Under the pieces are notes generated by a model. It did no database searches. It saw only the letters and a program-made list of their open reading frames with translations, and had not been told where the DNA came from. A stretch of DNA of 33,195 bases. Origin: a virus. Both the position numbers and the translations under genes were made by a program. The DNA is taken from positions 1-33,195 of the IMG/VR virus record IMGVR_UViG_3300021368_001292, one strand, 5' to 3'. Positions 16,095-23,680 of this stretch are shown here, piece by piece (position 1 is the first letter of the stretch; every line of letters begins with the position of its first letter).

Positions 16095-16645
16095 TGTGCA
16101 ATCTCCATAACTGTTAATGTTGAAACGCCACGAGCATCATAACCGTTTGCATTGTCCAAGTCTCTTGTAGTTCTGTTAATTCGAGCTGTTCCACTATCCA
16201 ATCTTCCAGTAAATTGAACCTTGTATGTAACATTTCCTGTAGTATTTGGTGCATCTAAAACTTGAGCTGGAATTACATTCATTACATAAGCAGTTGAACC
16301 ATTATTTGTGTCACTAGTAGCAAAATGAGATGATTGTCTGTTGGCTGAACCGGCTCCGTCAGGTGTTATTATTGGAGATCCATTTCTTACAAATCTAAGA
16401 AAAACAAAGTGGGCGTCATTATGACAGGCTATATTTGCTGATACCAAAAACTTAGAAGTTGCAGATGCAGGCGTCATTGTTATAGATAAATCTGTAATAT
16501 CTACATATGAATTACCACTGGAATAAGCATGAGCCTGAGTACCAGTAAAATTTACAGATTGAGCATTGATAACATGGCCTGGAATATGAATTTTCCCTGC
16601 TGTTGTTGCCCCTACGATATTATCTACTGTTAATGTTGATGCCAT
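16091..16645 (-). CDS. Small tail fibre-like structural protein
   Basis: The 184-aa product begins MASTLTVDNIVGATTAGKIHIPGHVINAQ, an N-terminus seen in many marine phage structural proteins. The rest is Ser/Thr/Asn-rich with alternating hydrophobics (YVDITDLSITMTP, KFLVSANIACHN, HFVFLRFVRNGSPI), which suggests a beta-sandwich head domain. GGGGATAA serves as Shine-Dalgarno sequence. It sits in a run of four small fibre genes. No catalytic motif is seen. A fibre or fibre-tip role is inferred from composition and context. Confidence 0.65.
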   Translation of the reverse strand: MASTLTVDNIVGATTAGKIHIPGHVINAQSVNFTGTQAHAYSSGNSYVDITDLSITMTPASATSKFLVSANIACHNDAHFVFLRFVRNGSPIITPDGAGSANRQSSHFATSDTNNGSTAYVMNVIPAQVLDAPNTTGNVTYKVQFTGRLDSGTARINRTTRDLDNANGYDARGVSTLTVMEIAQ

Positions 16646-16654
16646 TTTTATCCC

Positions 16655-17017
16655 CTATACGATTGTCAAGTTACCACTAACAGTGAGTGTTGTTGAAGTT
16701 GAAATTGTCAACGGGCCTGCTGCCAATGCATTGTCTGTCGATGCGATTGTTGTGTCAGTATCTAGTTGTTGTTCGTGAACTCTGAAGATGTCACCTTTGT
16801 TACCTGTTGCAACTGCACCATTCTCACCATTATAAGAACCACCGCCAGCAGACAAGTTACTTACAGTAATTCCAGAGAAGTCTAGTGTCGAAGAAAGTTT
16901 TGCACCTGTTACAGCACCGTTTGCGATTTCAGCAGTCTCTACTGAGTTTGCCGCCAAGTCCTCTGCAGCGATAACATCAACTCCGATACTTCTTGATACG
17001 ATTTTTCTAATTGCCAT
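16655..17017 (-). CDS. Short tail fibre-like protein
   Basis: The 120-aa product begins MAIRKIVSRSIGVDVIAAEDLAANSVETAEIANGAVTGAKLSSTLD. The 'NSVETAEI.NGAVTGAKL' pattern is a recurrent fibre-shaft motif in tailed phages and also appears in the 30943-31878 gene as 'NSAVETAKINANAVTVAKM'. The C-terminus is a run of Thr/Ser-rich strands (TISTSTTLTVSGNLTIV). It is short compared with most such fibres and may act as a linker or trimerising segment. AGGATAA lies upstream. The role is inferred from motif and neighbours. Confidence 0.65.
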   Translation of the reverse strand: MAIRKIVSRSIGVDVIAAEDLAANSVETAEIANGAVTGAKLSSTLDFSGITVSNLSAGGGSYNGENGAVATGNKGDIFRVHEQQLDTDTTIASTDNALAAGPLTISTSTTLTVSGNLTIV

Positions 17018-17023
17018 TTTCTT

Positions 17024-17581
17024 TTATCCTATATAAAACCCTGTCCAATAACCACCATTATGGTCATCGCCAGGCACAGTTACAGCAACACTAGTATATT
17101 GTCTTACTCTTAACTTTTCATTTGCAGTAAGATTTGTAACACCAGCAATTGTAACTGTTTGCCATCCTGCTACGGTTTGTGGAAATTCGTGAATCCAAAC
17201 GTAACCGTTACTTGAATTTGCAAAGTAAGAATAGTTTGTACTAAAATTATCTGTTGAACCCTCTAAATTAAAATACACCTCACTTGATGCTGGGGTTCTT
17301 ATTTTCATAACAATATTTAATTGATACAATCCAGTTTTCGGTACTGTCAAGTATCCATTTGAAGCATCATATGCAAACCCACCATTTACTTGTGATTGTG
17401 TGCCTGGCGTAAAACTTGATTGCCCCCAAACAACTGTTGCCTGACTGGCGATATCATTTGGAATTCCCACCAATATAAATGATGGACGGGCTGGTTGTGA
17501 TACAACACCAGAACTGTCAACAGTTAATGCACTAGTGCCTCCAGTGTGTTGTAACTCATTTACTTTTAGAACGCTTGCCAT
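17024..17581 (-). CDS. Small fibre protein with C1q-like domain
   Basis: The 185-aa product starts MASVLKVNELQHTGGTSALTVDSSG, an N-terminal fibre motif, then a C1q/TNF-like region: 'NGYLTVPKTGLYQLNIVMKIRT', 'WQTVTIAGVTNLTANEKLRVRQYTS', and a terminal 'YWTGFYIG'. This is the first gene of the small fibre cluster after gp15, and a near-consensus late box lies 25 bases before its ATG. AGGATAA is the Shine-Dalgarno sequence. It is related in plan, but not closely in sequence, to the gene at 15558-16094. Confidence 0.7.
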   Translation of the reverse strand: MASVLKVNELQHTGGTSALTVDSSGVVSQPARPSFILVGIPNDIASQATVVWGQSSFTPGTQSQVNGGFAYDASNGYLTVPKTGLYQLNIVMKIRTPASSEVYFNLEGSTDNFSTNYSYFANSSNGYVWIHEFPQTVAGWQTVTIAGVTNLTANEKLRVRQYTSVAVTVPGDDHNGGYWTGFYIG

Positions 17582-17605
17582 GTGTTTATCCTAATTCTTT
17601 TCTAC

Positions 17606-17613
17606 TATTTATT
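17606..17613 (-). promoter_or_regulatory. Variant late promoter before the small fibre cluster
   Basis: The minus strand reads AATAAATA, one mismatch from TATAAATA, 25 bases before the ATG at 17581. It overlaps the stop region of gp15. The same octamer is found at 29249-29256. Confidence 0.6.
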
Positions 17614-18430
17614 CATCTTGACCAGTTTGTGGGTTATAATTTTTGGCATCTTCAAAGAAACTTGTTGTCTCATTGAAACCAAAGTTATCATCATCTGGGT
17701 CAAACTCTTGTGCTGTAGCGGTTGATGGATTCGGTGTAACCGTATATCTCTGTTCTCTTGTCGGTGCATTGACAGGTGTGTTTGCATACTGGTCAACCTG
17801 TACAGTACGAATAACATTTGTAGACGTTACTGGGCCGTACAAGTAATACTTTGCAGTAAAACTCAAAGTGTAGATAACACTCCTTCTACTTGCAAAGTCA
17901 CCCTCATAGTCATCTTCATAAGAGATACTATTGAGTACGATTGGTACGTCACGAATGATTTCCAACTCTGGCACTTCCCTCATAGTCACTGTGTACTCTG
18001 GTTGGAAGTATGGAAGAATCTGTTCTACAATCTGTAGTGCATCATCTGAACTCTTTGACATAACGAAGAGTTCAAAGTTGACGTTGTAAGGAACAGGCAT
18101 GAAACCAGACTTTAACTGGTCATTGTCTGCACCGTCCAGTACCTTCTTTGCCTTGATTACCTTGTTCTGTTTTCTACTTGCATCGTATTCGATACCAGAA
18201 ATCTCAAAACCAATACGAGGTAATGTGACAGCAACCTTCTTTGCAAGGTTAGGGTCTTCAGTCAGTCTTGCCAACCACTTTTGTTTTGGGCCATATGCAA
18301 GTGGAACTTTCATTGTTTGAATGACGTTACCACTTCCATCCTTCTTTGTCAACTGAATATTGTTGAAAAGAGTACCAAATGCTACCACAACATTTCGTGT
18401 GGATTGATTATAAAAATATTGTCCAATCAT
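17609..18430 (-). CDS. gp15: Tail sheath stabilizer and completion protein gp15
   Basis: The 273-aa product matches T4 gp15 (272 aa). The N-terminus MIGQYFYNQSTRN parallels MFGYFYNSSFRR, 'LFNNIQLTKKD' parallels 'LFSNIQIKRQ', 'QIVEQILPYFQPEYTVTMRE' parallels 'QIVEQILPYFQPHFNTTMYE', and 'DFASRRSVIYTLSFTAKYYLYGPV' parallels the SRRRIEWSLTF region. gp15 forms a hexameric ring at the top of the tail, binding gp18 and gp3 and joining the neck. It follows gp14 with a two-base gap, with GGGATGAG as Shine-Dalgarno sequence. Confidence 0.95.
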   Translation of the reverse strand: MIGQYFYNQSTRNVVVAFGTLFNNIQLTKKDGSGNVIQTMKVPLAYGPKQKWLARLTEDPNLAKKVAVTLPRIGFEISGIEYDASRKQNKVIKAKKVLDGADNDQLKSGFMPVPYNVNFELFVMSKSSDDALQIVEQILPYFQPEYTVTMREVPELEIIRDVPIVLNSISYEDDYEGDFASRRSVIYTLSFTAKYYLYGPVTSTNVIRTVQVDQYANTPVNAPTREQRYTVTPNPSTATAQEFDPDDDNFGFNETTSFFEDAKNYNPQTGQDE

Positions 18431-18432
18431 AG

Positions 18433-19185
18433 TTATCTCATCCCAGCATCACCGAATGGATTAGATTCAGTGAAGTCTAATATATTATCATCTGCAAGTT
18501 CAAAGTCCTCATTCTGTGAGTTCTCATCAATAGTTGCAATATCATACGTTTCTAGTATTATATAGGACGCCGCTGCACCTTCAACTGCATTCTCTAGGAT
18601 TAGTGAACCACTACCATCTTCCAAAGTCATTTGGTGTGAAAGCATATCCAAAGAGTTGTCAGTTTCGATTGCGTCAATCTCTGCAATACCAGTATCAATA
18701 ACTTCAGATGCATATTCAAATGTCTTACACTTCAGTTTATATGTTGGTAGATTCTGTACTTGATAGAAAGGGTCATCATGGTCAACAAAGGTAATCTCAA
18801 ACAACTTGTTCCCTTTGGGGAAGTAAATCAAGTCACCCTCATTAGGCCGTGAAGAAACAATTATATTGTTATCTACCGAAACAAATTGTTCCCATCTTCT
18901 TCTCGCAACAACAAAGGTTGCATCGTCTTGGATGTCCAATCCAAACTTAGACATGAGTTCTTTCTCACCCTCATATCCATCAATATTCTCCATGTACATT
19001 TCAATAAGGTATGACGATTCAAAAGACGAACTAATATCCTCTTGCCAAATCGTATCTGTACCAGCCATCTTACGAGGAATGTAGTAAACATCTTGTCCGT
19101 ATATACGGAGCTGTTCAATCATCAAGTCCTCATACAATGCCTGCTCTGGTTTTGTACCTGTATCGAAATATACATTAGTAGGCAT
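18433..19185 (-). CDS. gp14: Neck protein gp14
   Basis: The 250-aa product is close to T4 gp14 (256 aa). Shared blocks are 'EDLMIEQLRIYGQDVYYIPRKM' (T4 '[22 protein letters not shown]'), 'QEDISSSFESSYLIEMYMENIDGYEGEKELMSKFGLDIQDDATFVVARRRWE' (T4 '[46 protein letters not shown]'). gp14 sits with gp13 in the neck between portal and tail. It begins three bases after gp13, with AGGGTAAG upstream. Confidence 0.95.
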   Translation of the reverse strand: MPTNVYFDTGTKPEQALYEDLMIEQLRIYGQDVYYIPRKMAGTDTIWQEDISSSFESSYLIEMYMENIDGYEGEKELMSKFGLDIQDDATFVVARRRWEQFVSVDNNIIVSSRPNEGDLIYFPKGNKLFEITFVDHDDPFYQVQNLPTYKLKCKTFEYASEVIDTGIAEIDAIETDNSLDMLSHQMTLEDGSGSLILENAVEGAAASYIILETYDIATIDENSQNEDFELADDNILDFTESNPFGDAGMR

Positions 19186-19188
19186 ATC

Positions 19189-20004
19189 TTACCCTATCAT
19201 GTGCATTGGCGGCAACTCGTATGCAAGTTGAATTTGTTCTTCCAACTTGTCAATCTCTTCTTGTGCCTGTGTATAAATTTGTTCACCGTTTAGTGCAACC
19301 CCACCCAACATCTGAATACCTTGAAACTTAGAAAGGTTTGCACCCCATTGTTTCTTAATAAGTTGAGTTGCATACTTCTTCAAGAATATATCGTTGAAAA
19401 CATCTGGATATGTCGATGGATCGAGTTTACGATAACATTCAATGATTAGGTAATCGTCCTCAACATAATCTGTTTGGAAGTCTGCATCCAAGTAAAGTCT
19501 GTTCTGGTGTTGGTTGTGACGAATTGCTGTCTCACCAATAAGAATGTGGTCTAGGAAGTCCAAATGTTGCATTGTCATTTCGTAGTGAATGACTGAAGTA
19601 GAACTAAAGTCATACAAATCATTCAGTCTCAACTGATAACGAATATCAAACATATTTAGAGCTTGTTTGTCTGTAAGAGGGAATACCTTTACAATTGACA
19701 TGATAGAACTAGGAACTGGAATATAGTTCTTCTGTTCATACCATGTTGCAGTTGTGGTTGTGTCAATGTCTGTCACAGTTGTTCCAGCATCATTACTTCT
19801 TGCACGAGTAATGTCTGCGGCAGTCAACTGATATTTTAGGTATACTCTCTCAATCCCATCGTAGTGATACTGGGCAAAATACTGCAATGCTTCGTCTATT
19901 CTATCCTCAACTTGGTCTGGATCGACATTGATTTCGATAACAGGTTTGCCGAGGCTTCTAAGACACCACTCCTTAAATTCTGTTCTGGTTGTAGGTATTG
20001 CCAT
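19189..20004 (-). CDS. gp13: Neck protein gp13
   Basis: The 271-aa product matches T4 gp13 (309 aa) in the usual order: an N-terminal 'REFKEWCLRSLGKPVIEINVDPDQVEDRIDEALQYFAQYHYDGIER', then 'YIPVPSSIMSIVKVFPLTD', 'DLYDFSSTSVIHYEMTMQHLDFLDHIL' and 'VFNDIFLKKYATQLIKKQWG'. It binds the portal and closes the filled head together with gp14. It heads the gp13-gp14-gp15 unit with an exact late promoter and AGGATAA Shine-Dalgarno sequence. Confidence 0.95.
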   Translation of the reverse strand: MAIPTTRTEFKEWCLRSLGKPVIEINVDPDQVEDRIDEALQYFAQYHYDGIERVYLKYQLTAADITRARSNDAGTTVTDIDTTTTATWYEQKNYIPVPSSIMSIVKVFPLTDKQALNMFDIRYQLRLNDLYDFSSTSVIHYEMTMQHLDFLDHILIGETAIRHNQHQNRLYLDADFQTDYVEDDYLIIECYRKLDPSTYPDVFNDIFLKKYATQLIKKQWGANLSKFQGIQMLGGVALNGEQIYTQAQEEIDKLEEQIQLAYELPPMHMIG

Positions 20005-20023
20005 TTAATTTATCCTTTTACAG

Positions 20024-20031
20024 TATTTATA
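20024..20031 (-). promoter_or_regulatory. T4-type late promoter box before gp13
   Basis: The minus strand reads TATAAATA 20 bases before the gp13 ATG and just past the stop of the fibre gene upstream. Confidence 0.85.
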
Positions 20032-20034
20032 TGT

Positions 20035-21219
20035 CTAGGCGAGAGCAGTAATTCTAATCCTTGGCTTCACAATAATGTCTGTTCCACCACCATCCCAATG
20101 GTTCGTTGCATGAAACCTTCCTTCATATGAAGAAGAGTATTCTCTTGCAGTAAAGTCTAGTGTTTTTGAACTTGTCCATGTACCAACATCGCCCGCTGAC
20201 AGACTTTCAGTAACACCAACTCTAAGAATCATTTTACTATAAATCCACATCTGATAGTCTGCGCTTGCATATGCCGCTCTCCAAGTGTGTCTAGAATTTG
20301 TCACCTGTGTTCCAGCAACTCTTCCAGCAAAGTGTAGAATTGGGCCAACATCTGTATCTCTCATAAACGTCCAAAACTCATAGATGACTCTAGTTGTTCC
20401 AGTTGGTGGGGTGTAACCAATACTAGAACCGTTTATTACTGTGTGAGATGTGGACAAGTCTTGAATTGCAGTTACATTAGTTGGGGTGTATGTTCCAGAT
20501 TGAACTGTAACAGCAACACCATCTGCCTGTGTTTCTAGTTGTTCAATAATCTCGCCCGGCTGATAATCAACTCTAAGTGTGCCAGATAAATTTGGCAGAG
20601 TAATTGTTCGATCGGCAGTTTGTGTGGCCGTCTGTAAAATCGTTTCATAACTGTTATTGGATGGGCCCTCAAAAAAAAGATAACCATTGAGGTTTAGATA
20701 TAATTTATTGACACTTAACGTATTAGTGCCAGGATTGAAAGTTAATCCACCATCATCCTGTATAGGTGTCATCTGCACATTACCAGTACCAGCGGTATCA
20801 CTAAACAATACATTGTAAGTTGCATTATTATCTGTACTTTCATCAACATCAACACTCGCAGCCTGAACACCTGTAAGATTACTTCCATCCAATGCAGGCA
20901 GTGTTCCTGTAAGATTCGCCGCTGGAATATTACCTGTTCCAGTAATATTGTTTCCATTCAAATCAAGGTTGCCCCCAAGTTGTGGCGTAGTGTCAGAAAC
21001 CAAGTCTGTATTAATACCAGACAACGAAGAACCATCACCACTAAAAGATGAACCAGTAATTGTTCCAGATGCAGTAATCGTACCAGTTGTGTTTATGTTT
21101 CCTGTACCAGTAATATCGTTAGAGTTGAGGTCAAGATTGCCTCCAAGTTGAGGCGAAGTATCTACTGACAACTCTGATAAGTCAATTGATAGTCCAGATA
21201 GTGATGCGTTATTTGCCAT
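20035..21219 (-). CDS. Repeat-containing tail fibre protein, 394 aa
   Basis: The N-terminal region carries two modules of the form D(T/S)xPQLGGNLDLNxNxITGTGNI (about residues 20-42 and 76-98), separated by Thr/Gly/Ser-rich strands. A shaft follows. The last 150 residues look like a compact tip domain: 'DLSTSHTVINGSSIGYTPPTGTTRVIYEFWTFMRD', 'RHTWRAAYASADYQMWIYSKMILR', ending VKPRIRITALA. The organisation suggests a trimeric fibre with a receptor-contact end. GGGGT lies before the ATG, and the gene begins three bases after the 811-aa fibre. Related modules in that neighbour indicate shared ancestry by duplication. Confidence 0.75.
   Translation of the reverse strand: MANNASLSGLSIDLSELSVDTSPQLGGNLDLNSNDITGTGNINTTGTITASGTITGSSFSGDGSSLSGINTDLVSDTTPQLGGNLDLNGNNITGTGNIPAANLTGTLPALDGSNLTGVQAASVDVDESTDNNATYNVLFSDTAGTGNVQMTPIQDDGGLTFNPGTNTLSVNKLYLNLNGYLFFEGPSNNSYETILQTATQTADRTITLPNLSGTLRVDYQPGEIIEQLETQADGVAVTVQSGTYTPTNVTAIQDLSTSHTVINGSSIGYTPPTGTTRVIYEFWTFMRDTDVGPILHFAGRVAGTQVTNSRHTWRAAYASADYQMWIYSKMILRVGVTESLSAGDVGTWTSSKTLDFTAREYSSSYEGRFHATNHWDGGGTDIIVKPRIRITALA
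20926..20994 (-). repeat. PQLGGNLD-type coding repeat, copy B
   Basis: Codes for DTTPQLGGNLDLNGNNITGT-type sequence (residues 76-98 of the 394-aa fibre). It is close to copy A at the DNA level, with substitutions that are largely at third positions. Confidence 0.7.
21094..21162 (-). repeat. PQLGGNLD-type coding repeat, copy A
   Basis: Codes for residues 20-42 of the 394-aa fibre (DTSPQLGGNLDLNSNDITGT). Related modules occur at 20926-20994, 21847-21882, 22333-22380 and 22867-22920. Confidence 0.7.
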
Positions 21220-21222
21220 ATT

Positions 21223-23658
21223 TTACCCCAATGCTATCGCAAAGGCCGATACCTGTTGATTTGTTTCTGCTTTAGAGAATACGTCTAATGCAGTTCTCGC
21301 TCCTGCCGCACCACCAGATGTCAAGTCTTGTGGACGATATGGAAGAACCACTGCCTCTGTTGTACTCAAAGCAAATAAGATTGGATTACTGTATCCACTA
21401 GTTGGTTCTGTTGTAACATATGCTCCGGCAGTTGTTGTTGAAACAAAATAATACTGTCCAGCAGTCAAACTAGACAGTGTAATCTTACCAGAGAATGTTG
21501 CAGTAAATGTGTTTGTGTTTGCAACAGCAGACACCACAAACAAACCAAGTGTACCAGTTGCGTTTGCCTGTGCCTTTACATAATTAGTACCATTGTTATA
21601 TATAACGTCACCGACTGCAAGTCCATGTGACGATTGAGTGACACTCCACGACACACTCTCACCACTACCACCACCACCACTTGCATCTGCGAAAGTAAGT
21701 GTTCCAGAACCATCAGTAGTTAGAACTTGGTTCGCAGTACCATCAGCCGTTGGATAAGAAAGTCCATCAAGTACAACCTTACCAGAACCGTTAGGTGTGA
21801 TGTTGATATCTCTGTTAGATGTAGATACGATACTATGAGTAACAACATCTAAGTTACCCCCAAGTTGTGGCGTAGTATCATCTGCAACATTAGCAATACC
21901 AGCGCCAGAAAGTGTACCAACAGATGCAAAGGATAGATTACCAGAACCATCTGTTGTAATAACGTGGTTTGCAGAACCATCAGATGTTGGATAAGAAAGT
22001 CCACTTGCTGTTAGTGAACCATCAACACTAAGTCCAACACCATTTAGAAGTTGTAGTTCATCTGATTTCTGTCTACTGACAATTGTGAAAGAACCACCAC
22101 CCTTAATCGCAGTTTCGATAAGTCCATCTTCTGTTCCCTGTGTTGCATCAGAAATCTTACCAGTAACCTTTGCATAGATTTCATCTCCACCACCATCATG
22201 TCTACCTTTGAATTGAAGTTGTCCAATATAATCACCATCGGCAGGAGAAGAACTATTTCTATAGAGAATAATGTCAGGCCCAGCAGTCGAACCAGCATCA
22301 GTTGATGTGAAAGTTCCTGTACCTGTAATATTGATATTACCTGTACCAGTAATATCCTGTGAGTTTAAGTCTAAATCACCAAGTAACTGAACACCAGTAA
22401 GTTTTGCTGTACTGGTAGTTTTCAGTGTTCCTGTAATCTCTACAGTTTCAGTGATTGTTCCAAACGAACTAGGAACAGCACCAAGTGCAACCTTACCATC
22501 ATCATCGAATCTGTGTCTCTCCGTTCCACCAAAGTTGAAAGTAAGAGATGGTGTGTTTGAATTTATTCTCCATCCTTCAATTCTCGTTTCAGAATCATTG
22601 GTGGTTATTGTTGACGAACCAGCCCTGTTTATAAATCTAAGTCTACCAATTGCACCACCAGTTCCAGTTCTAGAACCAGCTATACCAAAATCTTTTGTCT
22701 CATATGTCTCATCACCAGAGACAATAGTAAGAACATTGGCACCAGAATTGAAATATAAATTACTGGAATAATCTAATCTATTATGAGAACCATTATGGTA
22801 AATAGATAAGTCCGTTCCAGCGCCGAAGTTTAGTCTATCATCAGATGAACTTGCACTGTCACCAAAGTTGATATTCTTTGCATTGACATCAAGGTTGCCT
22901 CCAAGTTGAGGCGTAGTATCCTCTACGACATTGTTGATGGAAACTGCTTGAGCTCTTGCGTCTGTATAGTAAAGATTTGTCGAACCTTCAGATAAATCAT
23001 CTGTGTCCTTAGAACTCAAGTTTAGGTTTGCACCTGTCTGTAGATTCACTCGTGCGTCTGCTCGTGCGTTAGTGAAGTAAAGGTTAGAACCCTCTGTCAA
23101 GTCGCCAGTATCGAATGCAGTCAGATTGCTTGTATTGACAAATGCAGCCCAACCCATAAGTCCATGTGCAGAACATTGATAGTGAAGAATAGAAGGAGTC
23201 GAGTGTGATACAACAATCTCTGTGTAAGCACCAGAAGAACCAGCCGTACCGTTAGTTGTCACGCCTGTTGTATAAGCAGTATTCTTGTTTTCATCTAAAT
23301 AGAATCTAAACGGATGTCCAGAGTTACTTGAGTCGCTCTGATCGAAGCGATAGGTGATGCCAGGAATAAGTCTTAGGAATGGTGAGAATGTACCATTGAT
23401 TTTATACTTGTTACTAGAACCACTACCATGATGAACATGAGCAGAAGTAGAGGATGCAACAGTTACATAAAATGTTTTGGTGGAAGGTTCAAAATCAGTC
23501 GTATAGTGACTACCGACAGTAACAATATTGTTACTACCGTCACGCATGAACATCTTACCGTCATAGGTGTTGACAGCAAATTCGCCCTCTGCTAGATCCG
23601 AAGTAGTTGGGATACTAGAATGGGTATGCGACCTTTTTAGTTTTATATCCACAGCCAT
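21223..23658 (-). CDS. 811-aa tail fibre with a cupredoxin-like domain
   Basis: The N-terminus (MAVDIKLKRSHTHSSIPTTSDLAEGEFAVNTYDGKMFMRDG) is a phage attachment-type domain. Residues 61-177 resemble a cupredoxin: 'PFLRLIPGITYRFDQSDSSNSGHPFRFY', then 'AYTEIVVSHSTPSILHYQCSAHGLMGWAAF'. His115, Cys162, His165 and Met168 give the C-x2-H-x2-M spacing of amicyanin-type copper sites. After this come repeats 'NLYFTNARADARV' and 'NLYYTDARAQAV', PQLGGNLD modules, a shaft with 'SYPTxDGxANxVxTTDGSGxLxFA' twice (about 555-579 and 633-658), and a C-terminal domain (SWSVTQSSHGLAVGDVIYNNG). Metal binding is inferred from ligand spacing alone. AGGAG lies before the ATG. Confidence 0.75.
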   Translation of the reverse strand: MAVDIKLKRSHTHSSIPTTSDLAEGEFAVNTYDGKMFMRDGSNNIVTVGSHYTTDFEPSTKTFYVTVASSTSAHVHHGSGSSNKYKINGTFSPFLRLIPGITYRFDQSDSSNSGHPFRFYLDENKNTAYTTGVTTNGTAGSSGAYTEIVVSHSTPSILHYQCSAHGLMGWAAFVNTSNLTAFDTGDLTEGSNLYFTNARADARVNLQTGANLNLSSKDTDDLSEGSTNLYYTDARAQAVSINNVVEDTTPQLGGNLDVNAKNINFGDSASSSDDRLNFGAGTDLSIYHNGSHNRLDYSSNLYFNSGANVLTIVSGDETYETKDFGIAGSRTGTGGAIGRLRFINRAGSSTITTNDSETRIEGWRINSNTPSLTFNFGGTERHRFDDDGKVALGAVPSSFGTITETVEITGTLKTTSTAKLTGVQLLGDLDLNSQDITGTGNINITGTGTFTSTDAGSTAGPDIILYRNSSSPADGDYIGQLQFKGRHDGGGDEIYAKVTGKISDATQGTEDGLIETAIKGGGSFTIVSRQKSDELQLLNGVGLSVDGSLTASGLSYPTSDGSANHVITTDGSGNLSFASVGTLSGAGIANVADDTTPQLGGNLDVVTHSIVSTSNRDINITPNGSGKVVLDGLSYPTADGTANQVLTTDGSGTLTFADASGGGGSGESVSWSVTQSSHGLAVGDVIYNNGTNYVKAQANATGTLGLFVVSAVANTNTFTATFSGKITLSSLTAGQYYFVSTTTAGAYVTTEPTSGYSNPILFALSTTEAVVLPYRPQDLTSGGAAGARTALDVFSKAETNQQVSAFAIALG
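21847..21882 (-). repeat. PQLGGNLD-type coding repeat in the 811-aa fibre
   Basis: Codes for DDTTPQLGGNLD-like residues 593-604 of the 811-aa protein. It closely resembles 22867-22920 and the copies in the adjacent fibre gene. Confidence 0.65.
22333..22380 (-). repeat. Partial PQLGGNLD-type repeat (GDLDLNSQDITGTGNI)
   Basis: Codes for residues 427-442 of the 811-aa fibre. It keeps only the second half of the module, LDLNSxDITGTGNI, as in copies A and B of the neighbouring gene. Confidence 0.55.
22867..22920 (-). repeat. PQLGGNLD-type coding repeat in the 811-aa fibre
   Basis: Codes for residues 247-264 of the 811-aa protein (DTTPQLGGNLDVNAKNI). It follows the 'NLYYTDARA' fibre motif. Confidence 0.65.
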
Positions 23659-23680
23659 GAGGCAACTCCTACATGACTAC

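Noticed and set aside
19651-19665. TATTTAGA as a further late box inside gp13
   Set aside because: It is within coding sequence, has mismatches and is not near a downstream start.
20926-22920. CRISPR array from the spaced repeats
   Set aside because: The repeats are irregularly spaced, in frame, and encode a fibre motif.
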